A stretch of 64,000 bases of DNA, from the NCBI RefSeq assembly GCF_024296865.1, contig NZ_CP101134.1:868001-932000 (forward strand), given 5' to 3'. Shown piece by piece: positions 16,966 to 25,354 of the stretch (the first letter of the stretch is position 1; each line of letters starts with the position of its first letter). A program made the translations under genes and the position numbers. The notes below the pieces were generated by a model. That model worked only from the letters and a program-made list of their open reading frames with translations, ran no database searches and was not told the origin of the DNA. The DNA is from Sphingobacterium sp. LZ7M1. GTDB lineage: Bacteria > Bacteroidota > Bacteroidia > Sphingobacteriales > Sphingobacteriaceae.

Positions 16966-17718
16966 TTTTATCAATTTAAGCCAAGATTCGGCCATCAGGT
17001 TGGCACCGGCCATCGTGGTATGTACACCGTCGGTGGTCCAGTAGCCGCCGTTGCTGTTTCTTTTCAGGCCTTGGTCAAAGATGCTTTGGTAGGGCAAAAA
17101 GATAGCGCCATATTCTTGAGCGATTTCTTTGGCTGCGTTCAGGTATTTTGGAAACTCAGGAAACCAAGCATCCGTAACATGCTTTACGTTCTTGACACCA
17201 AAAGGTTCGATGATAATCAATTTTACATCAGGAAGGGCTGCTTTGGTTTTGTCCAGCAACTCTTTATACTGCGCTTTATATTGCTCAGGCGAATTTTTTG
17301 CGCCACTATCCATGGTTCTCCAGAAGTCGTTTACACCGATCATAATGCTCAGGATATTGGGTTTTAGGTCCAATGCATCCTTTTGCCAGCGATTGATTAG
17401 GTCAGGAACACGGTTTCCACTGATTCCGCGATTATAGACCTTGATATCTTTGTCTGCATATTTATTAAGAAGGGTACTTGCTGCCATAAAAGCATAGCCG
17501 TTTCCAAAAGCATTGCCATCGTTAGGGTTCAGGTTTTCCTTATTTCTGCCTGCATCGGTAATCGAGTCACCTTGAAAGAGGATGACATCCCCTTGGTTGA
17601 TGCTCAGTTTAGCCTTAGCACCCGTAGAAAAATCTATGGCGTTTGCGAATGATGTTCCTAAGCCGGCTGCTCCCAATGTCAACAAGCTTTTCTTTAAAAA
17701 GTCTCTTCTGTTCTCCAT
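16963..17718 (-). CDS. Tat-exported SGNH/GDSL hydrolase
   Basis: A 251-residue hydrolase. The N-terminus ENRRDFLKKSLLTLGAAG is a textbook twin-arginine signal, so it should leave the cell folded through Tat; tatA lies at 5937 in this window. The SGNH blocks are visible: GDSITDAG with nucleophile Ser52, the Gly/Asn blocks NRGISGNR and GVNDFW, and the C-terminal DGVHTTMAG with the Asp-His pair. The family includes carbohydrate acetylesterases and lipases, and the substrate cannot be called. It is a single gene with a terminator at its 3' end, downstream of the class III aminotransferase gene by 45 bp, so the two may be cotranscribed. Confidence 0.9.
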   Translation of the reverse strand: MENRRDFLKKSLLTLGAAGLGTSFANAIDFSTGAKAKLSINQGDVILFQGDSITDAGRNKENLNPNDGNAFGNGYAFMAASTLLNKYADKDIKVYNRGISGNRVPDLINRWQKDALDLKPNILSIMIGVNDFWRTMDSGAKNSPEQYKAQYKELLDKTKAALPDVKLIIIEPFGVKNVKHVTDAWFPEFPKYLNAAKEIAQEYGAIFLPYQSIFDQGLKRNSNGGYWTTDGVHTTMAGANLMAESWLKLIK

Positions 17719-17763
17719 TTTTATGATTAAATAGGTTGATAGTGTTACAGCAATTTAGCTATT

Positions 17764-18951
17764 CTAACAGAATTTTTCAATCCCTTCCTTAATTATTTTG
17801 CAGGATTGGATGATTTCTTCCTCACTGATCGTCAATGGAGGGGCAATGCGCAATGCCGTTTCACAATGTAGGTACCAGTCAATGATCAAGCCTTTGGATG
17901 CACAATAGTTGCTCACTTGGTAGACTTGGTCAAAGTTGTCCAATTGCAGGCACATCATCAGTCCCAAGCCACGGATTTCCTTGATTTGCGGAATTTTGAG
18001 CTCCGCCCTAAACAGATTGGCCTTACGCTCTACCGATTCAACAAGCTTTTCATCTTGTATCACCTTCAGGGATGCCCTTGCTGCAGCACAGCTCACCGGA
18101 TGGCCGCCAAAGGTGGTGATATGACCCAGCATTGGGTTTGATTTGATCACGTCCATCATTTCCTTTGGGGCTACAAAAGCACCCAAAGGCATTCCGCCAC
18201 CAATACCTTTAGCCAACATCAGGATATCCGGTACGATACCAAAATTTTCAAAGGCAAATAATTTCCCTGTCCTACCGAATCCAGTCTGTATTTCATCGAA
18301 TATCAGGAGCGCTCCAGATTCCGTGCATTTCTTGCGCAGGGCTTGCATATATTCTTTGCTAGGCACCCGAACACCGGCTTCCCCTTGAATGGCTTCCACG
18401 ATGACCGCTGCTGTCTTATCGCTGATCTTATCCAGGTCAGGCAGGTTATTGTATTCAATAAAGGAAATCTCAGGAAGGAGTGGGGCATAGGCTACGCGAT
18501 ATTCATCATTGCCGATAAGGCTCAAGGCGCCTTGCGTACTGCCATGGTAGGCCTGTTTGGCAGCGATGATTTCCCTGCGACCGGTGAATTTCTTGGCCAC
18601 TTTCATCGAACCTTCTACAGCCTCCGCTCCCGAATTGGTAAAGTAAACCGATTGGAAGGAGTCAGGCAAGACTTCTAATAGTTCCGTAGCTAACAGCACC
18701 TGTGGGGCTTGAACGAATTCGCCATACACGGTTACATGCATGAAACGGTCCAGCTGTTCCTGGATTGCTTTTAAGACTTGAGGATGTCTATGGCCAATGT
18801 TGCTGACATTGAAGCCAGAGACCAAATCCATATATTTCTCTCCGTTTGGCCCATATAGATATATACCTTCAGCACGGTCGATTTCTAATAATCTTGGTGA
18901 ATCTGAGGTTTGGGCAGTGTTTTTTAGGAAGAGTTCTCTATTACTTATCAT
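17764..18951 (-). CDS. Class III PLP-dependent aminotransferase
   Basis: A 395-residue fold-type I aminotransferase of the ornithine/acetylornithine/4-aminobutyrate group. Visible motifs are GFNVSNIGHRHP, the phosphate-binding NSGAEAVEG (107-114), the cofactor-binding FDEIQTGFGRTG (Asp219) and the Schiff-base Lys248 in LAKGIGGGMPLG. The ATG at 18951 (MISNREL) is chosen over a start at 18987, which adds 12 atypical residues. No arg, lys or other pathway genes adjoin, so the substrate is open; an acetylornithine, ornithine or beta-amino-acid aminotransferase are options. It precedes the SGNH gene on the same strand. Confidence 0.88.
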   Translation of the reverse strand: MISNRELFLKNTAQTSDSPRLLEIDRAEGIYLYGPNGEKYMDLVSGFNVSNIGHRHPQVLKAIQEQLDRFMHVTVYGEFVQAPQVLLATELLEVLPDSFQSVYFTNSGAEAVEGSMKVAKKFTGRREIIAAKQAYHGSTQGALSLIGNDEYRVAYAPLLPEISFIEYNNLPDLDKISDKTAAVIVEAIQGEAGVRVPSKEYMQALRKKCTESGALLIFDEIQTGFGRTGKLFAFENFGIVPDILMLAKGIGGGMPLGAFVAPKEMMDVIKSNPMLGHITTFGGHPVSCAAARASLKVIQDEKLVESVERKANLFRAELKIPQIKEIRGLGLMMCLQLDNFDQVYQVSNYCASKGLIIDWYLHCETALRIAPPLTISEEEIIQSCKIIKEGIEKFC

Positions 18952-19043
18952 GATGTGGCAAAGATAGGCATAAACAGAAACTTTCATAAAACTTTAAGGT
19001 TGGAAGGTTCATGAATTTACAGGCTTATTATAAAATAGGGCAT

Positions 19044-19073
19044 AAAAAAAGAAGCGCTAGCGCTTCTTTTTAT
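19044..19073 (-). terminator. Terminator of the ECF sigma operon
   Basis: A 24-bp perfect palindrome, AAAAGAAGCGCT followed by AGCGCTTCTTTT (19047-19070), flanked by A and T runs. It lies directly behind the Spy-like gene. Confidence 0.8.
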
Positions 19074-19504
19074 TAATGTCTTCTGCTGTTTAGTTCCTTA
19101 TACAGCAACTCTATAAACTCTTGTTCTACGGCAAAGAACTGAGATGCTCGGGATTGCCCCAGGACATCGGAGAACTTGGACCGGTATTTTTTCTTGATAT
19201 CCACTTCTTGCGCATCGTATTCTATTACATCATTGCCGGGTCTGAAGGAATTGCCGCGGTTGCCACTGTTTTGGTGGCCTTGCGATTTCTTTGACTTGAC
19301 ACCTCTGATTTCTTTCGAGTACTGATTGTACAGTGGAAAGAATTGCTGTGCTTCGGTTGGAGTTAATCTCAGTTGTTTGGTAATATAAGCCGCCTTCTGC
19401 TTCTCAATTGCTTCAAATCTTTCTTGGCGTGACTGTCCATTCGCAACAAAACAAGCTATCCAAATCAAACAGAGCGTTGAAATAATATGTTTTAAACGAA
19501 TCAT
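19073..19504 (-). CDS. Spy/LTXXQ-like periplasmic protein of the sigma operon
   Basis: A 143-residue protein with a signal peptide (cut near VANGQ, residue 24). The mature part is helical and charged, with the LRLTPTEAQQFFPLYNQY motif typical of the Spy/CpxP-like proteins often called sensors of ECF-type sigma factors in Bacteroidota. The ATG shares one base with the stop codon of the upstream gene, so translation is coupled. Its place as third gene after an ECF sigma factor suggests a periplasmic chaperone or sensor feeding that regulator. This is inference from context. Confidence 0.7.
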   Translation of the reverse strand: MIRLKHIISTLCLIWIACFVANGQSRQERFEAIEKQKAAYITKQLRLTPTEAQQFFPLYNQYSKEIRGVKSKKSQGHQNSGNRGNSFRPGNDVIEYDAQEVDIKKKYRSKFSDVLGQSRASQFFAVEQEFIELLYKELNSRRH

Positions 19505-20439
19505 TATAAATTATAATTTAAGTAATCTTCTAAAACTTCCTTATCGATTCCCTCCCCCACATTTAGTGCTTCCTCTGGCTGATAGATGTACTCTGCATAG
19601 TACTCTAGGTCAGAAGCATCACTGTAATTGGAAAGGTAGTTGATAATTTCATCTTCTGGAATTTCATTCAACGACACCTTTTCCGCTTGCATGGGTTGGT
19701 TGTATTCTGCATTGTAAACAGACACCCCGATCACTGCGGCTACACAGGCTGCAGCGGCTGAGCTCAACCAAGCATACACTTTTCTTTTCTTCCCAGAAAC
19801 TGAAGTTTCAGACTCATTACGTGAAGGCAATTGAATGACCTTCTTGTCCTGAACTTTGTCAAGGATAGCGGTTGACAGCTGATCGAAATAACCCGCAGGT
19901 ACTTCAAACCCATCTGCCTGAACTTTAGATTTCAATTCTTCGGTATAGATTGAAGCCATGATTTGATCATCAGCTTCTTCAAAATAACCCTCAGGAACGG
20001 TAAATCCTGGTTCAGCTATCTCTAGCGTTAACTCTTCTTCTTCAATTCTGTCTAGAATACGAGCAGTCAAGTTATCAAAGTAACCAGCAGGAACTTCTGT
20101 TTCTTCCATTTCTCTGACCCCGTCTATGTGGACTTGGCCAAGGATCTGCTCACTCAATTGATCAAAATACTGCTCAGGCACACTGAAGTTTTCAGCATCT
20201 CTGTACTGGTCGATCTTGATCTGACCTAACAGTTGGGACTCTTGTTGTTCAAAGAATCCATTTGGAGTGCTCAATCCTACTTTTCCTGTGTCTGAAATTT
20301 GATCAAGTTTAGCGAAGAACAGACTTCTTTCGGTTAGCTTTTCAAAGTAATTTTCAGGTACAATGAAAGGGTTGACACGCAACGAGTTAGGTAGTTGGTT
20401 GCCTCCTAAGTTTTCGTAATATGTGTTATTTTCTTTCAT
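19504..20439 (-). CDS. Single-pass membrane protein with six VPxxYF repeats, putative anti-sigma partner
   Basis: A 311-residue protein of no named family that I recognise. Its cytoplasmic-side N-terminal part carries six copies of a F-x-VP-x-x-YF-x-x-L unit, at residues 25, 57, 85, 114, 146 and 178, spaced 28-32 residues. Good examples are FSVPEQYFDQL and FEVPAGYFDQL; the second copy (STPNGFFEQQ) is the most divergent. One transmembrane helix follows (about 222-241), then an acidic C-terminal tail. Coming 34 bp after an ECF sigma gene and coupled to a Spy-like gene, it may hold the sigma factor at the membrane. The ATG at 20439 is preferred to an overlapping upstream TTG at 20490. Confidence 0.75.
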   Translation of the reverse strand: MKENNTYYENLGGNQLPNSLRVNPFIVPENYFEKLTERSLFFAKLDQISDTGKVGLSTPNGFFEQQESQLLGQIKIDQYRDAENFSVPEQYFDQLSEQILGQVHIDGVREMEETEVPAGYFDNLTARILDRIEEEELTLEIAEPGFTVPEGYFEEADDQIMASIYTEELKSKVQADGFEVPAGYFDQLSTAILDKVQDKKVIQLPSRNESETSVSGKKRKVYAWLSSAAAACVAAVIGVSVYNAEYNQPMQAEKVSLNEIPEDEIINYLSNYSDASDLEYYAEYIYQPEEALNVGEGIDKEVLEDYLNYNL

Positions 20440-20473
20440 AGTACCATAATAGATAGTTTTTGCGGCAAAAGGT

Positions 20474-21019
20474 TTAATCGTTTGAGGCAAAAAAGTTCTC
20501 TATTTTTTTAACTGCTAAGTGGTACGAAGCTTTTAAGGCTCCGACACTGGTTCCTAACACCTCGGATATCTCTTCGTACTTCATGTCCTCGAAATATTTC
20601 ATGTTAAAGACCAGCCTTTGTTTGTCCGGCAAGATCAAAAGAGCTTGCTGTAATTTCATTTGTGCCTTGTCACCATTGAAATAGGCACCGTCTGCCAAGG
20701 AGTCTGCAAGATAAGCAGAGCTATCATCATCCAATGAAACACTCTGCTTTTGCTTTTTCTTGTTCAAAAAGGTGATACACTCATTGGTAGCAATGCGGTA
20801 TAACCAAGTATACAATTGCGAATCTTCCCTGAATTTCTCAAGATTGCGCCATACTTTGATAAAGATATCTTGTACAACATCATCGGCGTCGTCGTGGTCA
20901 ATGACCATACGTCTGACATGCCAATAAATCTTTTGCTGATATTTTTTAAGCAATAAGCGGAATGCCTCTTCACGAGTTTTTTCATCCGCAAACTTTGCTA
21001 TTATCAGGGAATCTTCCAT
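20474..21019 (-). CDS. ECF-type RNA polymerase sigma factor
   Basis: A 181-residue sigma-70 family protein. Region 2 (about 20-90) includes DADDVVQDIFIKVWRNL and YTWLYRIATNECITFLN, and region 4 (about 120-175) has LPDKQRLVFNMKYFEDMKYEEISEVLG and a helix-turn-helix. Domain 1 and region 3 are missing, as in ECF factors. It begins only 6 bp after the stop codon of the transketolase C-terminal gene, so it may be cotranscribed with it. The putative membrane regulator and Spy-like protein follow. The signal and target promoters are unknown. Confidence 0.93.
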   Translation of the reverse strand: MEDSLIIAKFADEKTREEAFRLLLKKYQQKIYWHVRRMVIDHDDADDVVQDIFIKVWRNLEKFREDSQLYTWLYRIATNECITFLNKKKQKQSVSLDDDSSAYLADSLADGAYFNGDKAQMKLQQALLILPDKQRLVFNMKYFEDMKYEEISEVLGTSVGALKASYHLAVKKIENFFASND

Positions 21020-21025
21020 AGATTG

Positions 21026-21979
21026 TTATTTTCTTGTAATGACTTTACGTACTGCATTAACAATATTTGCAGCATTTAAACCGTATTTTTCCATCAATTG
21101 AGCTGGAGTTCCCGACTCGCCGAAGCTATCGTTCACTGCAACATACTCCTGTGGAGTAGGTAATTTCTGTGCCAATAATTGCGCCACGCTATCGCCAAGA
21201 CCGCCAAGACGGTTGTGCTCTTCAGCGGTAACCACACAGCCTGTTTTGGTCACTGATTTTAGGATCGCTTCTTCATCCAATGGTTTAATGGTGTGAATAT
21301 TGATGATTTCAGCATTGATGCCTAATTTCTCCAATTCTTCACCCGCTTGGATCGCTTCCCAAACCAAATGACCTGTTGCTACGATCGTAACATCGGTACC
21401 TTCATTTAACATTACCGCTTTGCCGATCTCAAATTTTTGGTCAGCAGGAGTGAAGTTAGGAACTACTGGACGTCCGAAACGAAGGTAAACAGGACCTTCA
21501 TGGTCTACTAACGCAACAGTAGCCGCTTTTGTTTGGTTGTAGTCACATGGATTGATCACCGTCATACCAGGCAACATTTTCATCAGACCGATATCTTCCA
21601 AGATCTGGTGAGTAGCACCATCTTCTCCTAAAGTCAAACCAGCGTGTGAAGCACAGATCTTAACGTTCTTGCCTGAGTACGCAATTGATTGACGGATTTG
21701 GTCATAAACACGACCAGTTGAGAAGTTGGCAAAAGTTCCAGTAAAAGGAATCTTACCTCCAATGGTAAGACCCGCAGCGATACCCATCATGTTCGCTTCC
21801 GCAATACCAATTTGGAAGAAACGCTCTGGATAAGCTTTTATAAAGTCGTTCATTTTCAATGAACCGATCAAGTCAGCACATAAGGCTACTACGTTCTCAT
21901 TTTTCTGGCCAGCTTCCAATAAACCAGCACCGAAACCTGAACGTGTATCTTTTGATTCTGTGTATGTATATTTTTTCAT
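21026..21979 (-). CDS. Transketolase, C-terminal subunit
   Basis: A 317-residue protein carrying the pyrimidine-binding and C-terminal domains of transketolase as a separate chain. It has the GIAEANMMGIAAGLTIGG segment containing the catalytic Glu, SHAGLTLGEDGATHQ, and a C-terminal transketolase_C domain with AEEHNRLGGLGDSVA. It pairs with the N-terminal subunit encoded 24 bp upstream. Together they transfer two-carbon units in the pentose phosphate pathway with thiamine diphosphate. Split transketolases are widespread in Bacteroidota. The proximity of the downstream sigma gene is noted separately. Confidence 0.94.
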   Translation of the reverse strand: MKKYTYTESKDTRSGFGAGLLEAGQKNENVVALCADLIGSLKMNDFIKAYPERFFQIGIAEANMMGIAAGLTIGGKIPFTGTFANFSTGRVYDQIRQSIAYSGKNVKICASHAGLTLGEDGATHQILEDIGLMKMLPGMTVINPCDYNQTKAATVALVDHEGPVYLRFGRPVVPNFTPADQKFEIGKAVMLNEGTDVTIVATGHLVWEAIQAGEELEKLGINAEIINIHTIKPLDEEAILKSVTKTGCVVTAEEHNRLGGLGDSVAQLLAQKLPTPQEYVAVNDSFGESGTPAQLMEKYGLNAANIVNAVRKVITRK

Positions 21980-22003
21980 TACAAATACTATCGTAAACAG
22001 TGA

Positions 22004-22852
22004 TTAATAATCGCCTATGGTTCTAGGGATTTGATTTAAAGCAGATTCTAATTGCTCGTCGTTTGGAGCAACTCCATGCCATTTGTGTGAGCCCATCATG
22101 AAATCAACACCTGAACCCATTTCAGTGTGCAATAAAATGATCACTGGTTTGCCTTTTCCAGTACGAGATTTAGCCTCGTCCAATCCAGCAATTACAGATG
22201 CCATGTCATTACCTTTGTTCACTTCCAATACGTCCCATCCAAAAGCTTCCCATTTAGCACGTAGGTTTCCTAATGACAATACATCATCCGTTGAACCATC
22301 GATCTGCGCACGGTTGTAATCCACTGCTGCGATCAAATTGTCTACTTTATTGTGAGGCGCGTACATAGCAGCTTCCCAAACCTGACCTTCTTGCAATTCA
22401 CCGTCGCCCATCAATACATAAACCAAATTGTTGTCTTTGTTCAACTTTTTAGCTTGTGCTGCACCGATAGCCACTGAAAGACCTTGGCCTAAAGAACCTG
22501 AAGCGATACGGATTCCTGGAAGGTGCTCATGTGTAGTCGGATGACCTTGAAGACGAGAGTTGATTTTTCTGAAAGTAGCTAATTCGCTCACTGGAAAATA
22601 ACCAGCTCTAGCCAATGTACTGTAGAAAACTGGAGAGATGTGACCGTTAGACAAGAAGAAAATATCTTCACCAATGCCATCCATGTTGAAAGATGGGTCA
22701 TTTTTCATCGCGTGAAAGTACAAGGCCACAAAGTAGTCAGTACAACCCAAAGATCCCCCTGGGTGTCCTGATTGGCATGCATGCACCATACGAACAATGT
22801 CTCTTCTTACTTGCGAAGCGATCTGTTCTAATTTGTTTATATCTGCACTCAT
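22004..22852 (-). CDS. Transketolase, N-terminal (thiamine diphosphate) subunit
   Basis: A 282-residue chain equal to the first domain of transketolase. Diagnostic segments are the HACQSGHPGGSLG start, GSLGQGLSVAIGAA, and the thiamine-diphosphate motif GDGELQEGQVWEAAMYAPH, followed by DYNRAQIDG. It is cotranscribed with the C-terminal subunit gene just downstream. No clear TAnnTTTG promoter was found in the long upstream gap. Confidence 0.94.
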   Translation of the reverse strand: MSADINKLEQIASQVRRDIVRMVHACQSGHPGGSLGCTDYFVALYFHAMKNDPSFNMDGIGEDIFFLSNGHISPVFYSTLARAGYFPVSELATFRKINSRLQGHPTTHEHLPGIRIASGSLGQGLSVAIGAAQAKKLNKDNNLVYVLMGDGELQEGQVWEAAMYAPHNKVDNLIAAVDYNRAQIDGSTDDVLSLGNLRAKWEAFGWDVLEVNKGNDMASVIAGLDEAKSRTGKGKPVIILLHTEMGSGVDFMMGSHKWHGVAPNDEQLESALNQIPRTIGDY

Positions 22853-23114
22853 TTTAAAGTATAAAATTTCGATTATTTTGCCGATAAAGTTAGTGATTTT
22901 TAATGGAGTGCCCTTGAAAAAGCTGAATTATTTAGACCGTAACCAACGGTTCCAAAGGAATTTTGTCCACAATTCACATTTATCTGAAAATTTAAAGTCT
23001 AGGCTGTCAATTGACCTGCTCTGAATATACACATATTTTTGGAATGGTTTAGAATAACTAAAACCTAAAATTCCGATTGTCATCTACCAAAGCATCCGAG
23101 CCTTAATTTGCTCT

Positions 23115-23156
23115 TATTCGAGACATGTTTTGAATTTTCCGAATATGTCTCGAATA
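23115..23156. repeat. 12-bp inverted repeat upstream of the transketolase genes
   Basis: TATTCGAGACAT (23115-23126) and ATGTCTCGAATA (23145-23156) are exact reverse complements separated by 18 nt. No T run follows, so it is not a simple terminator. A two-site operator or an RNA hairpin are possibilities. Confidence 0.6.
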
Positions 23157-23217
23157 TGGGTAAAAGTATTCCCGAAGCCCATGCCACATTTTTTGTCCAT
23201 TTTGGAACCAAATGCCA

Positions 23218-23253
23218 CAAAAAAAGAGTCGCCCTTTCAGGCAACTCTTCCCT
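23218..23253 (-). terminator. Terminator of nfu
   Basis: Arms AAGAGTCGCC and GGCAACTCTT (one mismatch) around CTTTCA, with a T run on the minus strand at the 3' side, about 90 nt after the nfu stop. Confidence 0.7.
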
Positions 23254-23343
23254 ATAAATTTTGATTCAGTTTATTAATACTTAAAATCTAAATCCCTTCA
23301 AACAAGGTCTAAATACTAACTACTAAATACTTTCTGTTCTATA

Positions 23344-23898
23344 TTACATTGCATTTGCTACCACTTCCTCCACTTCAGGGACCATGCGCTTCAATAAACC
23401 TTCGATTCCGGCTTTTAAGGTAATGGTTGAAGATGGGCAACCTGAACACGATCCGCGGAGTTCCACGGTAACTGTTCCATTGTCAAAGGATTTGTAGGCA
23501 ATAGCACCACCGTCCTGTTCTACCGCTGGGCGAACATAGTCGTGCAATACCTGTTGGATTTTTATTTCTACATCATTTCCTTCAAAGACTACGTCTTCTG
23601 AATGTTCAACAGGTTTCACTGCCAATTCAGATTCTACAGCGCCCTTAACGAATTCTTTCAATAAGGCTTCGATATCATCCCATTCTGCATCTTCAGTCTT
23701 GGTAATGGTAACGAAATTGCTGGCGAAGAAAACGCCATTTACAAAGTTGAACTTGAACAGTTCCTTTGCAAAAGCAGATTCCTGCGCTTTTTCTCTATCT
23801 GGATAATCCAAGCTTCCGTTGATCAACAGTTTGTTGACCAAGAACTTCATTGTTGCTGGATTTGGGGTGCTTTCTGTATATACGTTAATCGTTGCCAT
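23344..23898 (-). CDS. nfu: Nfu-type iron-sulfur cluster carrier
   Basis: A 184-residue protein with an Nfu N-terminal domain (about 1-95, starting TESTPNPATMKFL) and a C-terminal NifU domain (about 110-180) with the cluster-binding Cys151 and Cys154 in GSCSGCPSST. It receives [Fe-S] clusters and passes them to apo-proteins. It lies 74 bp downstream of purB on the same strand, with its own TAnnTTTG-like box in that gap. No isc or suf genes are in the window. Confidence 0.94.
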   Translation of the reverse strand: MATINVYTESTPNPATMKFLVNKLLINGSLDYPDREKAQESAFAKELFKFNFVNGVFFASNFVTITKTEDAEWDDIEALLKEFVKGAVESELAVKPVEHSEDVVFEGNDVEIKIQQVLHDYVRPAVEQDGGAIAYKSFDNGTVTVELRGSCSGCPSSTITLKAGIEGLLKRMVPEVEEVVANAM

Positions 23899-23923
23899 GA
23901 ATTCTAATTGTAAAATAAAAACA

Positions 23924-23931
23924 CAAATATA
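23924..23931 (-). promoter_or_regulatory. Candidate -7 box of nfu
   Basis: TATATTTG on the minus strand, 26 nt before the nfu ATG. A TTTG element at the right distance is absent. Confidence 0.4.
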
Positions 23932-23972
23932 CTGTTAATACCTATTGCTAAGCGTCATTACTTCGTAAAAGC

Positions 23973-25322
23973 TTACAGCTTTACGCCCGTGTAATTACTT
24001 GGAGAGATGGCTTTGATCTCTTCTTTCACCTCTTCTGTAACATTCAACTGATCCACAAATGCCGCAATCGTGTCCTTGGTCACGTGGGTATTGGTACGGG
24101 TCAGGTCCTTCAATACCTCGTAAGGTTTTGGATAGCCTTCGCGTCTCAATATGGTTTGGATCGCTTCTGCTACCACGGCCCAGTTGTTTTCAAGGTCGGC
24201 TTGGAAGGCTGCTTCGTTCAAGATCAATTTCCTCAATCCTCTCAAAGTAGATTTGATTGCGATCAAGGTATAGGAGAATGGAACGCCGATGTTTCTGAGA
24301 ACAGTGGAGTCGGTCAGGTCTCTCTGTAATCTGGAGATTGGAAGTTTTGCTGCTAGGTGTTCCAATACCGCATTTGCCAAGCCTAGGTTTCCTTCAGCAT
24401 TTTCAAAATCGATAGGGTTTACCTTATGTGGCATCGCTGAGGAACCAATCTGTCCTGCAGTAATCTTTTGTTTGAAGTAATCCATGGAGATATAGGTCCA
24501 TATATCACGACAAAGGTCGATAATGATATTGTTGATTCGCTTTAAGCCATCGCAGCTGGCAGCGAAGTTATCATAGTGTTCAATTTGGGTAGTGGTTTGC
24601 GATCGATCAAGGCCCAATGTTTCGTTAACGAATTTATTGCCGAAGGCCACCCAATCATGATTCGGGTAGGCAACATGGTGCGCGTTTAAGTTTCCAGTTG
24701 CTCCGCCGAACTTAGCTGAGAATGGAACTTGGTTCAACAGGTGCAACTGTTTTTCGATACGTTCTACAAATACTTTGATTTCTTTTCCTAAACGGGTAGG
24801 AGAGGCAGGTTGTCCATGTGTACGGGCCAACATGGAAATATTCTCCCATTCTGCACTCAGTTTTTTCAATTCCTCCAGCAATTCGCTGATGGCAGGTTGG
24901 TAAACCTCTTTCAGGGCATCCTTCCAGGAATGCGGGATTGCGGTATTATTGATGTCCTGGGATGTCAAGCCAAAGTGGATGAATTCAAGGGAGTCATGCA
25001 GACCTAATTTCTCAAATTCATTTTTCAGGAAGTACTCCACGGCTTTCACATCATGGTTCGTTACCTTTTCTGTATCCTTAATCCATTGCGCATCTTCCAA
25101 ACTGAAGTTTTTGTAGATATCACGTAACTTATCATTTAAGCTACCATCAAAATGGCTCAATTGCGGAATACCTGATTCACTGAGCGCGATAAAGTATTCT
25201 ACTTCAACTAAGACACGGTATTTTATTAATGCGAACTCTGAGAAGTAATTCGATAGATCTTTGGTGGTATTGTAATATCTGCCATCAATGGGTGTGATTG
25301 CAGTCAATGGGGATAAAGTCAT
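23973..25322 (-). CDS. purB: Adenylosuccinate lyase
   Basis: A 449-residue fumarase/aspartase superfamily lyase. The signature GSSAMPHKVNPIDFENAEGN loop carries the catalytic Ser, and SPLTAITPIDGRY, HDVKAVEYFL and TSQDINNTA are typical of the long, E. coli-type PurB. It acts twice in purine synthesis, releasing fumarate from SAICAR and from adenylosuccinate. Transcribed alone or with nfu. A GAGATATGAGAT-family repeat array starts about 30 bp upstream of its ATG. Confidence 0.97.
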   Translation of the reverse strand: MTLSPLTAITPIDGRYYNTTKDLSNYFSEFALIKYRVLVEVEYFIALSESGIPQLSHFDGSLNDKLRDIYKNFSLEDAQWIKDTEKVTNHDVKAVEYFLKNEFEKLGLHDSLEFIHFGLTSQDINNTAIPHSWKDALKEVYQPAISELLEELKKLSAEWENISMLARTHGQPASPTRLGKEIKVFVERIEKQLHLLNQVPFSAKFGGATGNLNAHHVAYPNHDWVAFGNKFVNETLGLDRSQTTTQIEHYDNFAASCDGLKRINNIIIDLCRDIWTYISMDYFKQKITAGQIGSSAMPHKVNPIDFENAEGNLGLANAVLEHLAAKLPISRLQRDLTDSTVLRNIGVPFSYTLIAIKSTLRGLRKLILNEAAFQADLENNWAVVAEAIQTILRREGYPKPYEVLKDLTRTNTHVTKDTIAAFVDQLNVTEEVKEEIKAISPSNYTGVKL

Positions 25323-25344
25323 TTTATTTTCTTTAGTACGGATG

Positions 25345-25352
25345 CAAAAATA
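25345..25352 (-). promoter_or_regulatory. Candidate -7 box of purB
   Basis: TATTTTTG on the minus strand, 22 nt before the purB ATG. The position of the -33 element falls inside the repeat array and has no TTTG. Confidence 0.4.
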
Positions 25353-25354
25353 AG

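Larger units (their letters stand above)
22853..23343. other. Intergenic region between nfu and the transketolase genes
   Basis: This 491-bp space holds a 12-bp inverted repeat (23115-23156) and a terminator for nfu (23218-23253). It must also contain the transketolase promoter, which I could not identify. No coding region is credible. Confidence 0.5.
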
